Assembly (NCBI GenBank): GCA_009924185.1 | Contig: RFSC01000025.1 | Location: forward strand, 1-8,740 | Direction: 5' to 3' | Length of the DNA: 8,740 nucleotides | DNA from: Actinomycetota bacterium | GTDB lineage: Bacteria; Actinomycetota; Actinomycetes; Nanopelagicales; Nanopelagicaceae | Shown here: positions 1 through 6,573 of the stretch, piece by piece | Layout of the letters: each line of letters begins with the position of its first letter | How positions within the stretch are numbered: the stretch's first letter is position 1 | Notes under the pieces: generated by a model | Seen by the model: the letters and a program-made list of their open reading frames with translations, nothing else | The model's database searches: none | What the model was told of the DNA's origin: nothing | Made by a program: the position numbers and the translations under genes

Positions 1-668
1 AGTCCCATTAAAGCAAATGCATTTGCCATAAAGACAATGTAGGGATCACGGGTTAAGCCAAAGATTGCTGGTATTGAATCAAGGGCAAACAACAAATCAG
101 TTGTTCCAAGTGCTACCAATGCAATAGTGAATGTGGAGTAACCTCGTTTACGTAAGGCGGTAATGATTCGATTTTCCTGCCACTCATCCTCTTCAGGATC
201 CTCAGTAATCAACTTGTACGCGGTCCAGAGGAGAATTGCGCCAAATAGGAAGAAGATTGCGACAAATCTTTCGACCACGGCTGCGCCAACGATAATAAAA
301 ATTCCACGCATAACCAGCGCCATCAAAATGCCCAGCAGCAATACCAGCTGCTCTTTTTCCCGCTCGATACGAAGTCGGGTCAAGATAATCAAGAAAACAA
401 AGAGATTGTCGATAGATAAGGAGTATTCGGTAATCCAGCCGGCAAAGAACTCTGCTGAGGCGGTTGGGCCATCCCAGCTGCGCATCGAGAGCCCAAAGGC
501 GATTGCGGCAGAAACATAGATAACGGTCCAGGTGGCCGCCTCCCGGATAGTTGTCACCGTGTTGCGCCGGAACCAGGCCCAGATCAAGTCAGCGATGATC
601 ACTAGGCCAACGATTCCTAGGGTGATGAGCCAGACCGTGGTTGAGACATTTACTGTTTCTGAGTTCAT
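1..668 (-). CDS. TerC-family integral membrane protein, probable metal-ion (manganese-type) exporter; 3' end off the left edge
   Basis: The visible part has 222 codons from an ATG at 668 and leaves the window before a stop. TerC proteins are multi-pass inner-membrane proteins; characterised members such as Alx and YkoY/MeeY act in manganese export. Hydrophobic segments are visible at about residues 12-32, 46-62, 86-97, 108-130 and 134-152. The diagnostic motifs are EYSLSIDNLFVF at about 81-92 and TTDLLFALDSIPAIFG at about 189-204, with conserved acidic residues D87, D191 and D197 that probably line the metal path. An acidic cytoplasmic loop (EDPEEDEW) lies at 156-163. About a third of a normal-length family member is missing beyond the edge. 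No Shine-Dalgarno sequence precedes the ATG; a -10-like hexamer sits six bases upstream, suggesting a leaderless transcript separate from groL. The family call is firm; the substrate is inferred. Confidence 0.9.
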   Translation of the reverse strand, partial: MNSETVNVSTTVWLITLGIVGLVIIADLIWAWFRRNTVTTIREAATWTVIYVSAAIAFGLSMRSWDGPTASAEFFAGWITEYSLSIDNLFVFLIILTRLRIEREKEQLVLLLGILMALVMRGIFIIVGAAVVERFVAIFFLFGAILLWTAYKLITEDPEEDEWQENRIITALRKRGYSTFTIALVALGTTDLLFALDSIPAIFGLTRDPYIVFMANAFALMG

Positions 669-674
669 GCTGAG

Positions 675-680
675 AGTCTA
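675..680 (-). promoter_or_regulatory. Candidate -10 box for a leaderless terC-family transcript
   Basis: On the minus strand the hexamer TAGACT, fitting the actinobacterial TANNNT pattern, is followed by six bases (CTCAGC) and then the ATG. Transcription would therefore start at or within a base of the start codon. Leaderless mRNAs are common in actinobacteria, and no ribosome binding site is present here. No convincing -35 box exists at 16-18 bases: the nearest match, TTGTCA at 695-700, lies inside the groL terminator hairpin with only 14 bases of spacing. Confidence 0.4.
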
Positions 681-685
681 ATCAG

Positions 686-715
686 AAAGGGCCCTGACAA
701 ATGTCAGAGCCCTTT
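686..715 (-). terminator. Rho-independent-type hairpin after groL
   Basis: An inverted repeat of two blocks (AAAGGGC/GCCCTTT, then CTGAC/GTCAG after one mismatched pair) closes on a four-base loop. It begins 22 bases after the groL stop, as expected for the end of the groES-groL transcript. The following T tract on the minus strand is short, so some readthrough into the terC-family gene is possible. Confidence 0.75.
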
Positions 716-737
716 AGATTTACCGCTTTATTTTGCC

Positions 738-2372
738 TTAGTGAGAGTGCCCTCCTGGACCATGGCTATGTCCATGTCCAGCAGATTCCTCTTTCTTAGC
801 CTCAGGTGTCTCAAATACCAGAGCTTCAGTTGTAATAAACATCGCTGCAATTGAGGCGGCATTAGCTAGCGCTGAACGAGTTACCTTAACTGGATCGATA
901 ACACCAGCCTTTACCAAGTCACCGTATTCATCGCTGGCTGCATTGAAACCTTCATTTGGCTTCAAGGTGCGCACCTTTGAAACTACAACATAACCTTCAT
1001 GTCCAGCATTTTCGGCGATCCAACGAAGTGGCTCTTGGCAGGCCTTTGCTACCAAGCGAACACCGACCGCTGCATCTCCTTCATAACCTAAATCGCCATC
1101 AAGAACTGTTGCAGCGTGAACTAATGCAGCTCCACCACCAACAACGATTCCCTCTTCTACTGCAGCACGGGTTGCAGAGATTGCATCTTCAAGACGATGC
1201 TTCTTCTCTTTCAACTCAACCTCAGTATGGGCACCAACTTTAATTACACAGACGCCACCAGAAAGTTTTGCCAAACGTTCTTGTAGTTTTTCGCGATCCC
1301 AATCTGAATCCGCTGCTTCGATCTCACGACGTAGTTCGCCGATACGACCTTCGACATTTTTCTTATCGCCGGCACCATCAACAATTGTTGTGTGATCCTT
1401 AGTAATCACGATGCGACGGGCGCGGCCCAACATATCTAGTGTGATTTGATCCAGCTTTAGACCAACCTCGCTAGAAATTACCTGACCGCCGGTAAGAATC
1501 GCCATGTCCTGCAACATCGCTTTACGGCGATCGCCAAAACCAGGAGCCTTAACAGCAGCTGATGTGAATACGCCACGCATACGGTTAACTACCAAAGTAG
1601 AAAGCGCTTCGCCCTCTACATCTTCAGCGATAATCAATAGCGGCTTTCCAGCCTTGGCTACCTGCTCCAAAATCGGCAATAAATCAGCTAGAGCTGAGAT
1701 TTTGCCCGCAGAGATCAATACAAAGGCATCCTCAAGGATTGCCTCCATGCGATCTTGATCAGTAACAAAGTATGGAGATATGTAGCCCTTATCAAACTGC
1801 ATTCCTTCAGTGAACTCGAGTTCGAGACCTGTGGTTGAAGACTCTTCGACAGTGATGACTCCATCTTTGCCAACCTTGTCCATGGCCTCAGCAATCAAAT
1901 CACCAATGCCACGATCCTGTGCCGAGATAGTTGCAACATCAGCGATCTGAGCCTTGTCAGAAATCTTGGTTGAGTTAGCACGCAGCTTTTCAGTTACCGC
2001 TTCAACCGCAGCTTCGATTCCTGATTTGATTCCCATTGGTTGTGCACCAGCAGCCAGGTTACGAAGGCCTTCCTTAACCATGGCCTGTGCCAAAACTGTT
2101 GCGGTTGTGGTTCCATCACCAGCGACATCATTGGTCTTTTCCGCAACCTGCTTTACAAGTTGGGCGCCCATGTTTTCTGCTGGATCAGATAGTTCAATCT
2201 CTTTAGCGATAGTTACACCATCATTAGTGATGAGCGGTGCACCAAAGGATTTACCAATAACAACATTGCGACCCTTAGGGCCCAGCGTTACCTTTACGGT
2301 GTCTGCGAGGATATTTACTCCACGCTCCATACCGCGACGAGCATTCTCATCGAATTGAAGTGATTTACCCAT
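738..2372 (-). CDS. groL: 60 kDa chaperonin GroEL (GroEL1 type with His-rich tail)
   Basis: ATP-driven cytoplasmic chaperonin subunit that with GroES forms the double-ring folding chamber. The 544-residue protein is full length. Nucleotide-binding signatures are LGPKGRNVV at 30-38 and DGTTTATVLAQA at 86-97, with D86 matching the phosphate/Mg site of E. coli D87. D396 in RLEDAISATRAAVEEG matches the ATP-hydrolysis residue D398, and GGGAAL follows at 412-417. The C-terminus lacks the Gly-Gly-Met repeat of E. coli GroEL and instead ends in five histidines (533, 535, 537, 542, 544) spaced by Gly/Ser/Pro. This is the hallmark of the actinobacterial GroEL1 encoded beside groES. The gene starts 19 bases after groES with only a weak AGAGA-like ribosome site, so it is cotranscribed and subject to the CIRCE operator upstream. 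Identity is certain; whether a second GroEL exists elsewhere cannot be seen. Confidence 0.98.
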   Translation of the reverse strand: MGKSLQFDENARRGMERGVNILADTVKVTLGPKGRNVVIGKSFGAPLITNDGVTIAKEIELSDPAENMGAQLVKQVAEKTNDVAGDGTTTATVLAQAMVKEGLRNLAAGAQPMGIKSGIEAAVEAVTEKLRANSTKISDKAQIADVATISAQDRGIGDLIAEAMDKVGKDGVITVEESSTTGLELEFTEGMQFDKGYISPYFVTDQDRMEAILEDAFVLISAGKISALADLLPILEQVAKAGKPLLIIAEDVEGEALSTLVVNRMRGVFTSAAVKAPGFGDRRKAMLQDMAILTGGQVISSEVGLKLDQITLDMLGRARRIVITKDHTTIVDGAGDKKNVEGRIGELRREIEAADSDWDREKLQERLAKLSGGVCVIKVGAHTEVELKEKKHRLEDAISATRAAVEEGIVVGGGAALVHAATVLDGDLGYEGDAAVGVRLVAKACQEPLRWIAENAGHEGYVVVSKVRTLKPNEGFNAASDEYGDLVKAGVIDPVKVTRSALANAASIAAMFITTEALVFETPEAKKEESAGHGHSHGPGGHSH

Positions 2373-2391
2373 GTTTGGTTATCGTCTCTAA

Positions 2392-2685
2392 TTACTTCTC
2401 GATAACAGCAAGAATGTCACGAGCAGATAGCACTAGATACTCCGCGCCACCATGCTTGATCTCAGTTCCGCCGTACTTGCTGTAAAGAACAACATCGCCA
2501 ACCTTGATATCCATTGGAACGCGAACTCCATCATCAAAGCGGCCTGGACCTACGGCAACAACGGTGCCTTCCTGTGGCTTCTCTTTTGCGGTATCTGGAA
2601 TAACAAGACCTGATGCGGTCTTCTCTTCTGCTTCGTTGATCGTAATAACGATGCGATCTTCAAGTGGCTTAATGGCAATGGCCAT
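2392..2685 (-). CDS. groES: 10 kDa co-chaperonin GroES
   Basis: Lid of the GroEL chamber, acting as a cytoplasmic heptamer. The 97 residues match the family's length. The N-terminal strand IKPLEDRIVI is at 5-14. The mobile loop that docks onto GroEL spans about 18-35, with the hydrophobic contact triplet L27-V28-I29 matching IVL in E. coli. The core signature EGTVVAVGPG is at 39-48, and VLYSKYGG is at 66-73. The ATG start is decided by a strong Shine-Dalgarno sequence (GAAGGAG, 2694-2700) eight bases upstream. It is the first gene of the groES-groL operon, with its own promoter and a CIRCE operator in the gap from tsaD. Confidence 0.98.
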   Translation of the reverse strand: MAIAIKPLEDRIVITINEAEEKTASGLVIPDTAKEKPQEGTVVAVGPGRFDDGVRVPMDIKVGDVVLYSKYGGTEIKHGGAEYLVLSARDILAVIEK

Positions 2686-2693
2686 CGCGTTAG

Positions 2694-2700
2694 CTCCTTC
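2694..2700 (-). promoter_or_regulatory. Strong ribosome binding site of groES
   Basis: GAAGGAG lies eight bases before the groES ATG and fixes that start. It contrasts with the weak site before groL, which probably relies on coupling to groES translation. Confidence 0.8.
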
Positions 2701-2734
2701 TTATCGATTTACACGTTTTTTGGGTCCGGGTTGT

Positions 2735-2761
2735 TTATCACTCTTACCCGGCGAGTGCTAA
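2735..2761 (-). promoter_or_regulatory. CIRCE operator (HrcA binding site) of groES-groL
   Basis: On the minus strand TTAGCACTC and GAGTGATAA are separated by exactly nine bases. The consensus is TTAGCACTC-N9-GAGTGCTAA, so one arm is perfect and the other has one substitution. HrcA repressor binds this element and releases it on heat or protein-folding stress. The operator begins six bases after the predicted -10 box, so it overlaps the transcription start. The hrcA gene itself is not in the window. Confidence 0.95.
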
Positions 2762-2766
2762 CGCCA

Positions 2767-2795
2767 AGCCTATGGGTAAGTATTCCCCCGCTCAA
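2767..2795 (-). promoter_or_regulatory. groES-groL promoter (sigma-70 / SigA-like)
   Basis: A -35-like TTGAGC (2790-2795) and a -10-like TAGGCT (2767-2772) are separated by 17 bases on the minus strand. Transcription would start near 2760-2761, at the first bases of the CIRCE element and about 75 bases before the groES ATG. No HAIR (HspR) inverted repeat was seen beside it. Confidence 0.6.
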
Positions 2796-2820
2796 ATCCA
2801 GGCTTCTAGCGAATCTAGGA

Positions 2821-3855
2821 CTAGGCCCAGATTGGGATGCTGGGGCTGATGGCGGAGGCGGCCTCTAGCCCAAGGCTGGAGGCGGGGCGTCCAGCGGCGA
2901 CCGCTAAAGATCCAAGGGCAGCGACCATAGCGCCGTTGTCGGTGCACAGCGCAGGTGGCGGGGTGCGCAACTCAATGCCGGCTTTAGCGCAACGCTGCTG
3001 TGCAACGGTACGCAATCTTGAGTTAGCGGCGACCCCTCCGGCAATTACTAGCGAATCAATGCCGGTTTGTAGGCAGGCTTTAATGGATTTTTGCAACAAC
3101 ACATCAACGATTGCCTCTTGGAATGAAGCGGCGACATCGGCGCGAACAAACTCTGGAGTCGCTTGCAGATAACGAGATACCGCGGTTTTCAATCCAGAGA
3201 AGGAAAAATCAAATTCATGCTCGGCTAAATCTTTAGCATTAGTTAAACCACGGGGGAAGCTAATCGCGTCAACTTTGCCAGATTTGGCCTCCTTATCAAT
3301 TAATGGACCACCTGGAAATCCTAATTGCAATAAACGTGCAATCTTGTCAAAGGCCTCACCTGCAGCATCATCAATACTTTGTCCTAATGATTTGATATCA
3401 CTTGTTATGTCGCTGACCTGCAAAATTGAGGAGTGTCCACCGCTGACTAGAAGTGCAATAGTCGGTCTAATCTCTTCTTCATGTGTCAATAAATCCACCG
3501 CGACATGTGAGGCTAAATGATTAACTCCATAAAGTGGTTTCTCTAAAGCCAGCGCTAAACCATTTGCCGCGGAAACTCCAACTAGTAAAGCACCAACTAA
3601 TCCTGGCCCTGCGGTAACCGCGATTGCGTCTACATCTTTTAATTTAACTCCGCTTATATCAAGTGCTTGTTGAATTGTGGCCGGCATCGCCTCCAAATGA
3701 GCTCGGGAAGCCACCTCTGGTACAACTCCGCCAAAACGGGCATGCTCCTCGACACTTGAAGCAATTACATTGGCAAGTAGTTTTCGACCTTTGACAATTC
3801 CCACCGCGGTTTCATCACAGGAGGTTTCGATACCAAGAACCAATGGCTCAGACAT
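2821..3855 (-). CDS. tsaD: tRNA N6-adenosine threonylcarbamoyltransferase TsaD (Gcp/Kae1/YgjD)
   Basis: Transfers threonylcarbamoyl from the AMP-activated intermediate to adenosine 37 of ANN-decoding tRNAs, giving t6A; it acts with TsaB and TsaE in the cytoplasm. The 344-residue length is normal. Visible motifs of this ASKHA-fold enzyme: GIETSCDETAVGI at 8-20, the metal-binding HxxxH (H113, H117), LVSGGHSSI at 136-144, the nucleotide-binding AGEAFDKIARLL at 165-176, IAGGVAANSRLR at 271-282, and D306 in CTDNGAM, the third metal ligand. The ATG overlaps the rimI stop by eight bases and has an AGAGGT ribosome site (3861-3866) five bases upstream, supporting translational coupling. Its TAG ends about 25 bases before the groES -35 box, with no convincing terminator between, so readthrough into groES is possible. 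Confidence 0.98.
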   Translation of the reverse strand: MSEPLVLGIETSCDETAVGIVKGRKLLANVIASSVEEHARFGGVVPEVASRAHLEAMPATIQQALDISGVKLKDVDAIAVTAGPGLVGALLVGVSAANGLALALEKPLYGVNHLASHVAVDLLTHEEEIRPTIALLVSGGHSSILQVSDITSDIKSLGQSIDDAAGEAFDKIARLLQLGFPGGPLIDKEAKSGKVDAISFPRGLTNAKDLAEHEFDFSFSGLKTAVSRYLQATPEFVRADVAASFQEAIVDVLLQKSIKACLQTGIDSLVIAGGVAANSRLRTVAQQRCAKAGIELRTPPPALCTDNGAMVAALGSLAVAAGRPASSLGLEAASAISPSIPIWA

Positions 3856-4300
3856 CTCTCACCTCTTTACGCATAATCAAGGCGTGAATTCCAGGTGCGT
3901 AGTAGTTGTCCCGCCTCGAAATAACTTGATAGCCGTACTTTTCATAAAGCGGCTGGGCCTCAAGATTGCCTTCCCGCATCTCCAACATAAAATCTTTGAA
4001 CCCCTTTGAAAGCGCCCAGCCCTCCAACTCTTTGAGTATCTGAGTGGCAATCCCTTTTCTGCGATAGCTAGGGACCACGGTAAGGGTATGAATATCTGCT
4101 ACATCGCCAGCTATTGCAACTCCCCCATAACCGACAATCTCCTGTTTATCCAAAGCCACTAGATACTTACGGGTCTTTGGAACTCCAGATAACTCCTCTC
4201 GAAACTGCGCAGCGCTCCAAGGACTCTCTGGATAAATCTCTTTCTCTAATCCAGCCAATACTGGAATATCAAGAGCGATCATTTCGCGATAGCTAATCAC
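3848..4300 (-). CDS. rimI: GNAT N-acetyltransferase, RimI-type (ribosomal protein S18 / N-terminal alanine acetyltransferase)
   Basis: Acetyl-CoA-dependent enzyme that acetylates the N-terminal amino group of ribosomal protein S18 in E. coli; actinobacterial homologues may act on more N-termini. The 150-residue protein is a single GNAT domain. The acetyl-CoA loop is RRKGIA at 80-85 after the strand IHTLTVVPSYR. LEMREGN at 106-112 places E107 where E. coli RimI has its catalytic glutamate, and LYEKYGY at 118-124 places Y119 as the proton-donor tyrosine. RRDNYY at 129-134 is also typical. The GTG start overlaps the tsaB TGA by three bases and gives an N-terminus that aligns with the family; the internal ATG at codon 7 would lose the first strand. 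Its place between tsaB and tsaD is the standard actinobacterial arrangement. Confidence 0.93.
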   Translation of the reverse strand: MISYREMIALDIPVLAGLEKEIYPESPWSAAQFREELSGVPKTRKYLVALDKQEIVGYGGVAIAGDVADIHTLTVVPSYRRKGIATQILKELEGWALSKGFKDFMLEMREGNLEAQPLYEKYGYQVISRRDNYYAPGIHALIMRKEVRDV

Positions 4301-4854
4301 TTGCGCTCACTTGTTGGAACCGCATCAGGACGACGCAGATAAATCGGTTGCGTTACTGAAGTTGATTGAGATTTCGCAAGAAGCAAGGCCATAGATGGAT
4401 AAATCGTGGGACCAAACCCAAAACCAAATTTTTTCTCTGGGAGTTCTGAAACATACTCTGGAGTTGATACTTGGGGACCATAGGTTCTCTCTCCCTTAGA
4501 GTATTTGGCCCAGTACAGCTCCTTCCTTCTCGCATCACTGGTAACGATGTACTCATCAGCATCCACATCAAAACCATCTAGTGAGCAGACTCCCCGCCAG
4601 GCAATATTGCGAGCTTGCGCAAAGCTTTGGGCAAAAACAATTCCAACCCTTAATCCAGTAAATGGTCCAGGCCCCATTCCAACAACCACCTGATTTATGT
4701 TTTTCTCTACCGCCAGAGCATCGGAAACTATCTTTGGCAAAGCTTCAGCATGTGCAGTTGCACCATCGTGATAACCATCAAACAAAAGTTCATTTCGATG
4801 AAATAGAGCCACGCTGGTGCGATCGGTGGCGGTATCAATAACTAGTGAAATCAA
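4297..4854 (-). CDS. tsaB: tRNA threonylcarbamoyladenosine biosynthesis protein TsaB
   Basis: TsaB is the catalytically inert partner of TsaD that scaffolds the t6A complex. With the TTG start at 4854 it has 185 residues. The N-terminus ISLVIDTATDRTSVALF aligns without gaps with E. coli TsaB (MRILAIDTAT), and GMGPGPFTGLRVGI at about 59-72 is the second family motif. The C-terminal YLRRPDAVP is the usual end of actinobacterial TsaB. The TTG was chosen because it starts at the family position, overlaps the tsaE stop as TTGA, and has AGGGG eight bases upstream. The longer reading from GTG at 4872 adds six residues and has no usable ribosome site. At about 185 residues it is shorter than E. coli TsaB (about 230), but both ends are present, so it looks compact rather than broken. 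Confidence 0.93.
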   Translation of the reverse strand: MISLVIDTATDRTSVALFHRNELLFDGYHDGATAHAEALPKIVSDALAVEKNINQVVVGMGPGPFTGLRVGIVFAQSFAQARNIAWRGVCSLDGFDVDADEYIVTSDARRKELYWAKYSKGERTYGPQVSTPEYVSELPEKKFGFGFGPTIYPSMALLLAKSQSTSVTQPIYLRRPDAVPTSERK

Positions 4855-5294
4855 AGTGAGAACCCCTGCCACCTGGGGCCATGGCCAATAAACTCCACAT
4901 TTCTCTCATCATCGCTACTGCCAAAACTAATGTCAATCAACAGATAATCTTCGTTAAGTCTTGCCGCCACCGCCTCACCCCATTCAATAACTGTGATTGC
5001 GCTGGCTCGCGAAGTATCTAGATCTAGATCATCAATCTCAAAGTTGTTGGTGCCGCTATCAATTAATCGATAAGCATCAACGTGAATTAGCGGGGTCTTC
5101 CCCTTGTGGGTACGAGCAATGACAAATGTTGGAGAGGTGACATCTGAGACTCCGAGAAACTCTCCGATTCCCTGAGTCAATGCGGTTTTACCAGCCCCTA
5201 AATTGCCTCGCAATACAACTAGATCGCCAGGTTGTAGATGGGCCGCTAGCTTTGCACCTAGTTGGCGCATTTCGTTGACTGAATCTATCCGCAC
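4851..5294 (-). CDS. tsaE: tRNA threonylcarbamoyladenosine biosynthesis ATPase TsaE
   Basis: P-loop ATPase whose hydrolysis cycle regenerates the TsaB-TsaD complex during t6A synthesis. The 147-residue length is normal. Motifs: Walker A GNLGAGKT at 30-37, switch-like TSPTFVI at 53-59, HVDAYRL at 71-77 and VIEWGE at 102-107, with E104 in the position of the conserved catalytic glutamate. The start is a GTG at 5294; an ATG at 5302 is out of frame and soon meets a stop. No good Shine-Dalgarno sequence is present. In Mycobacterium the gene upstream of tsaE is alr; here that place is taken by the DUF1501 gene, whose restored stop lies 37 bases upstream. The first gene of the tsaE-tsaB-rimI-tsaD operon. 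Confidence 0.97.
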   Translation of the reverse strand: MRIDSVNEMRQLGAKLAAHLQPGDLVVLRGNLGAGKTALTQGIGEFLGVSDVTSPTFVIARTHKGKTPLIHVDAYRLIDSGTNNFEIDDLDLDTSRASAITVIEWGEAVAARLNEDYLLIDISFGSSDDERNVEFIGHGPRWQGFSL

Positions 5295-5313
5295 CTGCGC
5301 ATGCTACCGATTT

Positions 5314-5343
5314 AACTTAGCCAGATTGTCTTTATGAGTTGAA
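5314..5343 (-). promoter_or_regulatory. Possible promoter of the tsaE-tsaB-rimI-tsaD operon
   Basis: On the minus strand TTCAAC (5338-5343) and TAAGTT (5314-5319) are 18 bases apart, giving a predicted start about 10-15 bases before the tsaE GTG. The -10 fits TANNNT; the -35 is a partial match and overlaps the last codons of the DUF1501 gene. No terminator separates the two genes, so readthrough from the upstream operon is an alternative. Confidence 0.35.
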
Positions 5344-6560
5344 TAACGGGGTGCGACCCTTCCAGTTACCCAGCACCCTTTCAGCTTGGGTGCCCAAAAC
5401 ATTCTCCAAGATAGTTGCGTAGATATCCCGAAAATCTGAGGTAACCGCCAGATCATCATTCTTTAACTCACGTAGTGATGGTTGTTCACCATAAAAGCCG
5501 CCCTTTACCTTTTCACCGATGACAAAGACTGGACCAGAGGTTCCATGTCTGTTCCATCAGAGGCATTCCCTCTAACTCTGCGTCCAAATTCGCTGTAAAC
5601 CAAAACCACGACATCTTTACTGCGATTTGTGGCGCGCATCTGCGACATAAACTTTGAGATTCCCTCAGAGACGACACCTAACAAGATTGCTTGCGCACCT
5701 TTTTCATCAGCGTGGGTATCAAATCCACCAAGGGATACAGACCAAACCCGTGTTGGGGCTCCAGCTGCTACTAACTTTGCAACGACATCTAACTGCTGGG
5801 TTAAATTGCTTTCGCCGCCAGCATTTCCACCTACCGCAGTTGGCAAGTCAGAGGCGGCTGGAGCAGGTGCTTTCAAAATCGGAGTTATATCTGAGGAAAC
5901 GGTAAATAAATTTCTCATACTTCGTGCAGCTGTTGCTTGCAGAAGATTGTCATTTCGATTTGCAATGGAAAGTTTCATGCAATCACTTGCTAAAGAACCA
6001 GTTGGCAGTTTTAGTCCACCAAGAGGCAGTACCGAGCCAGATCGTTTCTCACCTGCCAGCAGTGGAGGCAAAACTGAACCCAAACCAATCGCCAACATCG
6101 GATCCTCAGCTTGAGTCTCTACCCATCTTCCCAACCAACCAGTTTTTGCCGCACCTAATATCGCGGACTGCCAGATCGCCATCGATGAAAAATGTGATCT
6201 ATCCGAGTTTGGATAACCGACACCTCTGACAATTGCTACCTGATTTTTATTCCAAAGTGCATGCATTCCGGTCATAGATCCATTGAGATAAAGATTTTCT
6301 CTAAGTGGCAATACATCGCTTTCTTTGTACGCGATGCCAGGTCGCAATGATTGGTAAATCGGATCAGTAACTGGAACCACGGTATTTAATCCATCATTGC
6401 CGCCATAAAGAGTTACAACTACCAAGATTGGTGTTCCAAGAGGTAGAGGTCTAGATATCGCTGCCTCTGCAATATCTTCAAAGGTTAATGAGGTAGCAGC
6501 TGCGCCTAAGGCACCTGCTCCGGTAGCTTTTAGAAATTGGCGCCGGGTAATTGTGTCCAT
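5332..6560 (-). pseudogene. DUF1501 family Tat-exported protein, interrupted by a one-base frameshift
   Basis: DUF1501 proteins are exported and of unknown biochemical role; to my knowledge the family belongs to the alkaline-phosphatase/sulfatase fold group. A Tat signal lies at residues 1-34 (TRRQFLK at 5-11, then an Ala/Gly-rich hydrophobic stretch). LYGGNDGLNTVVP (51-63), RSHFSSMAIWQS (121-132), GGFDTHADEKGAQ (278-290) and VYSEFGRRVRGNASDGTD (321-338) are family motifs. The uninterrupted frame then leaves the family and stops after 351 codons, at 5505. Adding one base on the minus strand near 5547/5548 restores DHGTSGPVFVIG and about 70 further family-like codons, ending GRTPLFNS and a TAA at 5332-5334; the repaired protein would have 409 residues. 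The ATG has an excellent AGGAGG site five bases upstream and lies 13 bases after the DUF1800 stop, so the two are cotranscribed. Whether the lesion is biological or a sequence error cannot be decided here. Confidence 0.88.
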
Positions 6561-6565
6561 ATCTT

Positions 6566-6571
6566 CCTCCT
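6566..6571 (-). promoter_or_regulatory. Consensus ribosome binding site of the DUF1501 gene
   Basis: AGGAGG, within a longer purine run (GGGAGGAGGAAGA), lies five bases before the ATG. It is the best ribosome site in the window and suggests that DUF1501 is made in larger amounts than DUF1800, which lacks one. Confidence 0.75.
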
Positions 6572-6573
6572 CC

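Noticed and set aside
163..519. A 118-codon open frame on the plus strand.
   Set aside because: It is antisense to the TerC-family gene, which has clear family motifs; the plus-strand translation is Ser/Ile/Lys-rich and featureless.
669..737. A manganese riboswitch (yybP-ykoY type) upstream of the TerC-family gene.
   Set aside because: Such riboswitches often precede terC-like genes, but only 69 bases lie between the genes, mostly the groL terminator hairpin, and the expected conserved loops are absent.
1954..2358. A 134-codon plus-strand frame antisense to the groL 5' part.
   Set aside because: It mirrors the conserved codon pattern of groL and has no independent start signals.
2726..2761. 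A true H-type pseudoknot formed by the CIRCE arms and the CCGGGT/ACCCGG arms.
   Set aside because: The arm order is right, but the connector crossing the nine-base CIRCE stem has only three bases, too short to span it; alternative hairpins are more likely.
5505..5545. Programmed frameshifting to make both short and long DUF1501 products.
   Set aside because: No slippery heptamer, homopolymer or downstream hairpin was seen at the shift site; a plain one-base deletion or sequence error is simpler.
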